Assembly (NCBI GenBank): GCA_025917655.1
Contig: CP084608.1
Location: 1,116,001-1,180,000, forward strand
Source of the DNA: Chlorella sorokiniana
Lineage: Eukaryota > Chlorophyta > Trebouxiophyceae > Chlorellales > Chlorellaceae
Reading direction: 5' to 3'
Length of the DNA: 64,000 bases
Shown: positions 56,924-64,000 of the stretch, one piece after another
Layout of the letters: each line of letters begins with the position of its first letter
How positions within the stretch are numbered: position 1 is the first letter of the stretch
Notes under the pieces: model-generated
Told to the model about the DNA's origin: nothing
What the model saw: only the letters and a program-made list of their open reading frames with translations
Databases searched by the model: none
Position numbers and translations under genes: made by a program

Positions 56924-57419
56924 TCTGCCTACCCGGGCGCAGGAAATGAGCTCTGACTTGGTGGCGATATAAGAGTTGAGAATTGTTGCAGCACTATGTG
57001 GTATTGTGCATGGTGAAACGCGTGTCATGGGCAGCATGCACTAGGGCATAAGATGCGGCCCTGTGTGGACTGGATCATCGTCCTCCTCAGATGAGGCATG
57101 GAAGCGCTGGGGTACATGTGCTGAGTATACTTCACGAGTTTGGATCAGGCCAGAATGTCTTGATAGCTTGATAGCCTAAGCTCTTACATTTCCCATCCAA
57201 ACTCTCCCAACATCATGCGCCGGCGCCCTGCAGGGGTGGACGCCAGCCGCATCCTGCCCTGCCAACACGAATGCATGCGCGTCAGTCTCTATGCTCACAT
57301 CGTTGCTAACAAGCTCGTTATACACACTCTGGGCGCGTCGGGACTCTAGACTGCGCGCCTGCCCAGCGCCGCCATTCTTCACATCATTGCCGCTGTTCTC
57401 TAGAATTCGTCAGTTCATC
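56924..57419. other. Spacer between HINT and the phosphoribosyltransferase gene
   Basis: About 495 bases. No gene and no clear TGTAA were found. Confidence 0.4.
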
Positions 57420-58780
57420 ATGGGCATACTGGTCGAGGAGCATGCGCGGCAGACGGGTGTTATGACGCTGCCAAACTTGCTGCGCAAGAAGAATGGCATG
57501 GGCGCAAAGCTTGGGCACGTTGAGGAGATGGAAGTCTTGGCGCAACCTGAGGCGAGCAAGGGCCACTCATATGAATGCCGGCCGCCAACTCGCCGTCTGC
57601 TACCCTCAGCCGCCATTGTTGTGCAGCGTGGTTTTGGCGCCTGCACGACCGTTCAGGTTCGGGTGTGAACAGGGCCCAGCTCTTCCCACAAATGCATGTC
57701 CTTCTGCCTGGCGTTACACACACTTGCAGGTGGAGGATTGCACGGTAGAGGCTGCAGTGGAGTGTGCACCTGCACCGGCAGCTGCGCCAGCAGGCAAAAT
57801 GCATGTGAGCTACGACGCAATTCACGCAGCCATCGTCGGCTCCCTGCCCAAGCTGCAGCAAGGCGGCTTTGACCGCCCAGACACGCTGCTGGCCATCAGC
57901 GGCGGCGGCCTCATCCCCGCCCGCATCCTGCGCTCGGTGCTGCGCACTGCGGCCAAAGGGACCAGCAGCAGCGGCTGCGCCACCATCAAGGTGCGGCGCC
58001 GGACGGGTGGTGGCAGCCAGGCCTGTGGCGAATCTAGGTGGCCGCGTCTCGCTGCTGGCGCACGCAGCCCTCCAGCCCCCAGCGCTGTATGCGCTGGTAC
58101 ATGTCGAGCCCGGCTCCCAACTTCTGTCGGCGGTGCATTCCCTCTTGTCCTGCCCCAGGTCATCGGGCTGGAGCTCTACTCGGATGAGATGGAGGGGCGG
58201 CCGCATGAGGCAGGCGTGAAGCGCACGCAGGTGAGGCAGCATTCCATGCTCGTCCTCACACAAGCCATCCAGTGTTGTCTGCCAGTTGGCATGGTCTTGA
58301 CCTTGTCACGCCCTGGCCATGCGTGCAGTGGCTCTGTCCCCAAAGCTCTCAGCTGGTGGGCAGCGGATACTCCTCGTGGACGAGGTTGATGACAGCCGCG
58401 AGACGCTGGGATTCGCTGTGCGGGAGCTGCTGGCCGACATTGCGGCGCAGGAGGCGGCGCTGGCGACAGCCGGGCAGCCCGTGCCGCCCACTCACCTGGG
58501 CGTGTTTGTGATCCACAACAAGCTGCGTCCCAAGAAGGGCGTGCTGCCCGACCACGTGCCCGAGTTTGTGGCGCAGGTGGGATGGCTGCATCTGTGGCTG
58601 GGAGCTCTCAATGGGCGGATATTCCAGGCCTGCCCTGCCGTCCTCTGTCGGCTGGCTGCTGAGCTGCTGCTCCGCTTGCTGTCTGCGCAGGAGCTGGATG
58701 GGGCCCCGTGGATTGTGTACCCTTGGGATGCACCGGACATCGAGGAGCACAACCGCCTCGGCCAGGCCAGCACCCAGTAG
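57420..58780 (+). CDS. XPT1-like xanthine/guanine phosphoribosyltransferase
   Basis: Salvages purine bases with PRPP. Exons are 57420-57656, 57729-57990, 58159-58230, 58329-58576 and 58691-58780. The core reads MHVSYDAIHAAIVGSLPKLQ, DTLLAISGGGLIPARILRSV, IGLELYSDEMEG, the PRPP-binding loop ILLVDEVDDSRETLGFAVRE, LGVFVIHNKLRPKKGVLPDH and APWIVYPWDAPDIEEHNR, colinear with yeast Xpt1. The core Met is preceded by an extension of about 115 residues from ATG 57420 (MGILVEEHARQTGVMTLPNL), joined in phase at a GT-AG intron. That extension has no known motif and could instead be 5' UTR. A one-base loss at the G-run 58358-58360 breaks the frame just before the PRPP loop. The stop is TAG 58778-58780. Confidence 0.85.
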
Positions 58781-59478
58781 TGCTCTGCTAAATTGTCTTG
58801 CGCACCAAGATCAGTCTGTCCATTCCCTGCCTGTCGCTAACAATTGAACTTGTCTGTGGTACATCCGTGCACTGTTGAAGGGTGCATCCCTGTTGTGTGG
58901 TCCTCCCTTGTTCAGTTTTCATGTGTGTGCATGGGAGGGACTTCTCCTTTGCTGCCTTTAACTCAACTGCTGCTGGCATCCCAAACCGCCCGTGTAGGGC
59001 CACGTCCTAGACCTATGCCCTTGTGTTTCATTGCCTTGGTGGTGCCTGCCGTCCACCTCTCTTCATTGCATCCTAGATGCCTTGTCTTTTTATCCTCGTT
59101 TTTCAACGCGCTTGCCATCTCCTTTGATGCATGCCCGTATCACCTCACCCGGTTTTCCCCGCGCGTCCCTTGGCAGCAGCTGCACCTTTCAATGTAAGAA
59201 CTATGTTTGGACCAGTGAGGGTAACGACTTCTTGCCCCTGAACCAATGCTTGCACGACATGGGATTGGTCCTGAGCAATGGAGCCGCCGCAAAAGCGGCA
59301 GTACACAGCAAATCCAACATGTCAAGGATTTCGCTGTTTCGCCCAGCATCTTTCCGACCTCCCGCTCTTGGAAACTTGCTCTTATTGATCAGTTCGAAAC
59401 CTTCATCTGTCGTGTGTCGATCAGCGGCAGCTTGTGGCAGTCCACGCTGTGCTACCGTGAGAGCTCTCGAGCTCGATA
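58781..59478. other. Spacer between the phosphoribosyltransferase gene and VID27
   Basis: About 700 bases with a TGTAA at 59193-59197. No gene was recognised; composition is only moderately GC-rich. Confidence 0.45.
59193..59197 (+). promoter_or_regulatory. TGTAA polyadenylation signal, probably of the phosphoribosyltransferase gene
   Basis: TGTAA about 413 bases past the stop at 58780. It is the first such pentamer on this strand downstream of the gene. Confidence 0.4.
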
Positions 59479-62400
59479 ATGTTCGCGTGGCTAACAGGAC
59501 GCGGCGGTGCTGGCGAGGCGGCAGCCACGCCTCAAGGGCAGCAGGCAAGCGGGAACAAGCGCCTCGTTGAGTCCCACCGGCTCCATGAAGCACAAGGGAG
59601 GGTCTGTATGTGCGGTGGGCCGTGACGGCCGTCTCACAAGTGATCAGTGCCCCGCCCGTCCAATCGCCGCTTGTTTTGCAACACCCCCGCCGCCTGCAGT
59701 CCGCCACCACGCTCTTCCGATTCCTGCCTGGACGGTCAGGGGGCAGCTGGGAGGAGGTGTCTAGCAATGCGGCGCCACAGCTTTATGATGCTCATGAGGA
59801 TTCCAACGCACGCTCGCCCGAGTGGCACCTCGAGGTGGAGGGCGCGCAGGTGAAGGCCGAGGCGGACTTGCTGCATCGCGCTTGCAGCGCTGCCCTCAAG
59901 GGTCACACAGCAGCAGGCTGATGATCGCATTGCACAAGTTAAAAGTGTGGCCATCTCTGGTTGCATTTGCCTTGCTCAGCGTTCACAACGCTTGTTACTA
60001 TGTGACGCGACCTTGTCAACTCCTGCCTACCTGCGTTCTGCTTGCCCCCGCTCCTCGGTGCAGGACCCCATCGACACGGTGGTGGATGACAACTTTGAGT
60101 TTGATGCGAAAGAGCTGCGCATGACGTTCATGGCGGGCGACGACATCTGGGCCGTCAAGTTTGGCTCCCCCGCCAGCTTTGAGCGCTTCCTGCAGCGCTA
60201 CAACAAGGCATCCTTTGAGAACCGCTTTGGACAGGAGCAGACCGCGGCCAGCGAGTCCAAGGTGGGCAACAGCCGGCCAAGCAAGCTAAGGCATTCAGCA
60301 GCGTGCGGCAGACCGGTGCATGGATTGGGCGAGTACTCGCAGCATTTGGCAGACTTGTTGCCTGCATCCCCGTTCTGCCCGCAGCTGCTGGGCGACTTCT
60401 CTCAAACCATGAACAACTTTGAGAACGACGAGTCGCGGCAGCACTGGGTGGAGGATATGGACACAGACCAGCCGGACCTGCGGGTGTGTGCGCTTTGGGG
60501 GAGGGGGAGGTCGTGAATGCAGCTGCTTACGCCTCCGAGCTGCGCCTCCATATCTGCACACGGAGTAGCACAGTGCCCAGTGCCTGCTGCAGCTGGTGGA
60601 GGGCAGAAGCGTCGCAAGCCCGCCGCATGGCAGGGCGCTTGTGCAGCTGCAGCTGGCTTCGGCCCATGTTTTGACCCTCTCTGCTCTTCCACGTAACCCC
60701 CGCCGCCACCAGGAGCTGCGCACCCCCACCAAGGACCGCGTGGTGACGGAGAAGCTGTCGCCCATCCACGGCGTGGTGATGGGCGCGGGGAGCGCTCGTA
60801 CCTGATGCGGGACAACCAGATCGACGTGATGAGGGTCCAGTACGGGGGCGTGGAGGACACGGGGCTCAGCTTCCGCCTCACCCCGCCCCCAGCAGCGCGG
60901 CCAAGCTCGGAAGCACGCCCACGCTCACGCCGTCCAAGGCGCTGCTGATGGACAAGGTGGGTGGGCGCGGCAGCGGGGCGCTAGCAGCGAACAAGCTGCG
61001 CACCGAGTATCCTTGCACCTGAGCTCACTGTTTGCCTGCTGTAGGAGAGCAAGATGAACATGATCAGCCCGCTGAGCGGGTTTGCGCTGTGGCACGCTGA
61101 CATCGAGACAGGAAAGGTTGTGAGCGAGTGGAAGTTCCAGAAGGACGGCGTGGATGTGGCCATGAAGGACATTTCCACCGAGGACAAGGCAGCATCGGTG
61201 GGGCATCGAAGGAAGGGGGGCATGAGCGTTGCACTTGTACTGCTGGTGTAGTGTGGCGAGGGGGCTGGCAGCGGCAGAGCAGAAGCTGGCAATGGCCGAT
61301 GACGCCAGTGTGTGCACTTGTAAGAGCTGCCATGGCGCCGATCCTGCGCGGCCTACCGGGGCTGTGCGGCGGCCCCCAATTCCTGCAGCTGCGCGACGGC
61401 TCGGTGTTCCTGGGCCTGGACGCCAACCGCCTGGCGCGCTGGGACATGCGCACCAAGGGGGCGTGGTGGACGCCGCCAGCAGCCCGGTGATGAGCTACAC
61501 CGGCGGCAAGGACTACGCGCGCGGCACCAAGTTCAGGTGCGCGGGTGCGTGTGAGGCGCGCCCAGCTTCTGTGTGTGGGGGAGGGCTGCGAGGGCCACGG
61601 CCCAGAGCGCGCCATGCCGCAGCCAGCATCAGCTTGCGTTACTGGGGACGCTGCGTGCGCTGGAGCCGAACTGCCTACACTACAGGCCTCCCCCAGCCGC
61701 CCACCCCTGGCTGTCCATTGCCTCCCACTGTCCGCTCGGCGGTCCCTGCCCGCGCCCCCTGGGAGCAGCTGCATGGCCGCCAGCGGCGACGGCTACGTGG
61801 TGGTGGGCGCCGACGACGGGCGCGTGCGGCTGTACAGCGAGAAGACGCTGACGCAGGCCAAGACCTCCATCCCGGGCATGGGCCTGCCCATCACGTCAGT
61901 GGACGTCACCTTCGACGGTGGGTGGCCGGCGCCAGCACAATGGATGAAGCGTTGGGTCGGCATGCGGGCGCCTGCGGGTGGCTGGCTGGGCAGGAGTCGG
62001 GGGTTTGGGGGGGGTTGAAGCCTGACTCGAGCTCTCAACTGTGCTCTGCCTATGGCCCCCACCCCACCCCGCAGGCAAGTGGGTGCTGGCCACCACCCGC
62101 AACTACCTGATGGTCATGAAGACGACGTACCGAGACCCCAAGAGCGGCAAGGAGCTGTGCGGGTTCACCTCTCGCATGGGCTCCAGCGCACCTGCGCCCC
62201 GCCTGCTGCGCCTCAAGACCGGTGAGCACGCTCGCCAAGGGGGCCGCAGCGGGCCAGGCACACTTTGGGCCGGCAGCCAGCCTGATGAACACGCCTGCAG
62301 CGTGGCAGCCGCCGAAGGACGGTCCAGCTGCGCTTTGCTGTGCCGCAGCCTGCTGTTCTTGACCAAACCTAGCGGCCCCTGCTTTGCTTTCTCCACCTGT

Positions 62401-63241
62401 CGCTGCGTGCAGAGGATGCCAGGCTGACCAAGGGCGCTCCCCTGGAGAAGGGGCACTTCACGTGGATCACGGAGCGGGGGCGCCAGGAGCGCTGGATTGT
62501 CGCCTCTTGTGGCAACTACACCGTGCTGTGGAACTTCAGGCGAGGGGGCCTGCTGCTACACTCTTCTGCAACTTGCGGTCTGCCCGCATGTTTTTGGTGC
62601 GAGTCTGAGTGCAGCTGGAGGGCCCAGCCAGCATGCACGGGCACCCTGCATTCAGCTTGTGCCGTGCAGCAGCCTTGCACGGCCGTGTTCCTGCGGACAC
62701 GTCATCCTTTTCTTATGCCCCTTTTCGCCAACCTGTCCACCTTTGTCCGCCCCTCCCAACCCCGCAGGTCTGTCAAGGTGGCTGAGCCCGAGGTTGTGTC
62801 TTACGGCGGGCTGACCACGGTGACCAAGTACCACCTGGCCCGCAAGGATGAGCATGTGGTCGACTCGGGTGGGTGCTGGGGGCGGCAGGACCCCAAAACC
62901 AAAGGGCTGCCCGCGCAGCGGGCTTATGCTGGCTGCTGACGCCACGCGACGCACAAGAATTGCGGGATGGAGGGTTTGGGATGCTGCTGCCAGAACTGCT
63001 GCAAACCCCTCCCCTGTCCCGCCGTTATGTCCGCTCCGCCACCTGCCAGGTAGAGCCTCCTTGCCCGCCTGCTGCCTGCTGCTCTTCAGGGTGTGAAGCT
63101 GTGCCTGCTGCCCTCCCCCTGTTCCCCCCCCGCAGTCTTCCTGCACGACAACTTTGCGCGGGCCACGGGGAGACGCCCATGATGGTGGTCACAGACAAGA
63201 GGGTGTACGCGGTGGCTGAGGAGGACTCGGACGAAGAGTGA
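59479..63241 (+). CDS. VID27: VID27 / DEM-type protein
   Basis: Homologue of yeast Vid27 and plant DEM (CYPRO4) proteins, a beta-propeller family linked to vacuolar import/degradation in yeast and meristem development in plants; the molecular role is unclear. ATG 59479 (MFAWLTGRGGAGEAAATPQG) joins in phase at 59700 to TTLFRFLPGRSGGSWEEV. Blocks follow in family order: DPIDTVVDDNFEFDAKELRM, MAGDDIWAVKFGSPASFERF, GDFSQTMNNFENDESRQHW, LSPIHGVVMGAGERSYLMRD, ISPLSGFALWHADIETGKVV, LRDGSVFLGLDANRLARWDM, SGDGYVVVGADDGRVRLYSE, GKWVLATTRNYLMVMKT and KGHFTWITERGRQERWIVAS, ending AVAEEDSDEE with TGA 63239-63241. Three exons lose one base at G-runs (60787, 61457, 63167). Confidence 0.9.
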
Positions 63242-63378
63242 CGCGGCCCAGGGGCCAGCGCCATGGCAGCGACAGGCAGCCCGCTACGGCACACAGGGCG
63301 ACAGCACTTGCACTTGGAGAGGTTGAAGCGAAACGCAACCACTTGAATGACATTTTCATCAGTTTACCATGCCACGCG

Positions 63379-63383
63379 TGTAA
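63379..63383 (+). promoter_or_regulatory. TGTAA polyadenylation signal of VID27
   Basis: TGTAA 137 bases past the VID27 stop codon, in the short convergent spacer before the RimO-like gene. Confidence 0.55.
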
Positions 63384-63477
63384 TGTAGGCCTGCCTTACG
63401 AACAACACACACTGCTTTTTGAGTGGAAGGCGCCCCGCTGTGCCGCGGTGCCTCAAAGGGTTGCGCAGATGGTAGAG

Positions 63478-64000
63478 TTACACAGCGACGAGCGCATGCA
63501 ACCAGCAACAAGAGCATGCTGCCATCCCTGCTTGAGTGGCCAGATTGCTGCAGCTGCGGCCCGCCGCCGACGCGTCATGCCACGGGGTTGCCTCCAGGTC
63601 AAAGGTGGAGTTGCCCAGCACGCGGCAGCGACGCATCTGGCCCACCTGCAGCGGCGGCAGGGCGACCCCTCCTCCGGGGGCACCAGGAAGACGATGGGGT
63701 CGACGTCAGGCGCGTCCCACTGCGTGCGCCCGTACAGCTCCCCGTCCTCGGTGTAACCATCCACCAGCACATCCACCTGTGTCAGTGCAAGGGAGGGGTG
63801 GGGGAGACGACGGGTGGAGGAGTGGGAGTGGGGAGCAGAAAGAACAGTGGCCGTGGGGTGGAAGGGGGACAGAGTGAGCAGCCCGGCACCGTTTGGGGAG
63901 AGCTGCCTGGTCGCCCGCCCACCCTCACCTCCTGCCCTGCCAACGACGCCGCCCACTCCTCGCCGACGCGCTGCTGCAGGAGACGATTTCGTCGCGCCGC
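63478..64000 (-). CDS. RimO/MiaB-type methylthiotransferase, C-terminal TRAM region (5' end outside window)
   Basis: Radical-SAM methylthiotransferases modify ribosomal protein S12 (RimO) or tRNA (MiaB); in algae the RimO form is likely plastid or mitochondrial. Only the C-terminus is present. The exon at the window edge reads RNRLLQQRVGEEWAASLAGQ and joins at about 63,776 to VDVLVDGYTEDGELYGRTQW and DAPDVDPIVFLVPPEEG, the linker and TRAM domain typical of RimO (GRxQxDAPxVD). The final part LQVGQMRRCRVLGNSTFDLE, then ATPWHDA, completes the TRAM fold. The stop is TAA 63478-63480. One base is missing in the C-run 63666-63669. The radical-SAM Cys cluster lies outside the window. Confidence 0.75.

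Overview
This window looks like nuclear DNA of a green alga, most likely a Chlorella-type trebouxiophyte. The evidence is strongly GC-rich coding sequence, many short introns per gene, genes packed a few hundred bases apart on both strands, the algal TGTAA polyadenylation signal after several stop codons, and a gametolysin-type (M11) metalloprotease beside plant-like genes (CPL-type CTD phosphatase, VID27/DEM, VPS62/DUF946). All functions were assigned by reading exons and recalling family motifs; no database was searched. Exon joins are inferred from splice sites and protein continuity.

Layout. 0-13 kb: 3' end of a zuotin/DNAJC2 gene (+), a mitochondrial-type phosphatidylglycerophosphate synthase (-), the Golgi vesicle protein GOT1 (+), and a large RNA polymerase II CTD phosphatase with a dsRNA-binding domain (-). 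14-19 kb: an F-box/LRR gene (-) and an acidic, Gln/Ala-rich low-complexity gene (-). 19.8-29 kb: ATP-type PEP carboxykinase (+) and glutamate decarboxylase (+), two many-exon carbon/nitrogen metabolism genes in tandem. 29-35 kb: a VPS62-like gene and a twin-CX9C gene on one strand, separated by one stop codon and two further codons, then a coiled-coil membrane protein (+) and a secreted repeat protein (-). 35-45 kb: a membrane-anchored gametolysin-like zinc protease (-) and a multidomain protein with winged-helix-like and DCD-like parts (-).

46.5-52.1 kb is the accessory part. It holds two diverged copies of one divergent gene pair: a membrane protein gene on - and an unrecognised gene on +. 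In the first copy the membrane-protein gene is decayed, and one of its exons is present twice head to head, forming a long near-perfect hairpin. 52-64 kb returns to conserved genes: an ASCH-domain protein (+), an aldo/keto reductase (-), an organelle-targeted HINT (+), an XPT1-like phosphoribosyltransferase (+), VID27 (+), and the C-terminal end of a RimO-type methylthiotransferase (-).

A cross-cutting signal is that at least a dozen conserved exons lose frame by exactly one base at a G or C run. Two copies of a tandem repeat inside a PEPCK intron differ only in run lengths. This points to assembly consensus error rather than gene decay, so gene models here should be built across these points. 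The window also has six apparent GC-AG introns and one 18-nt internal exon.
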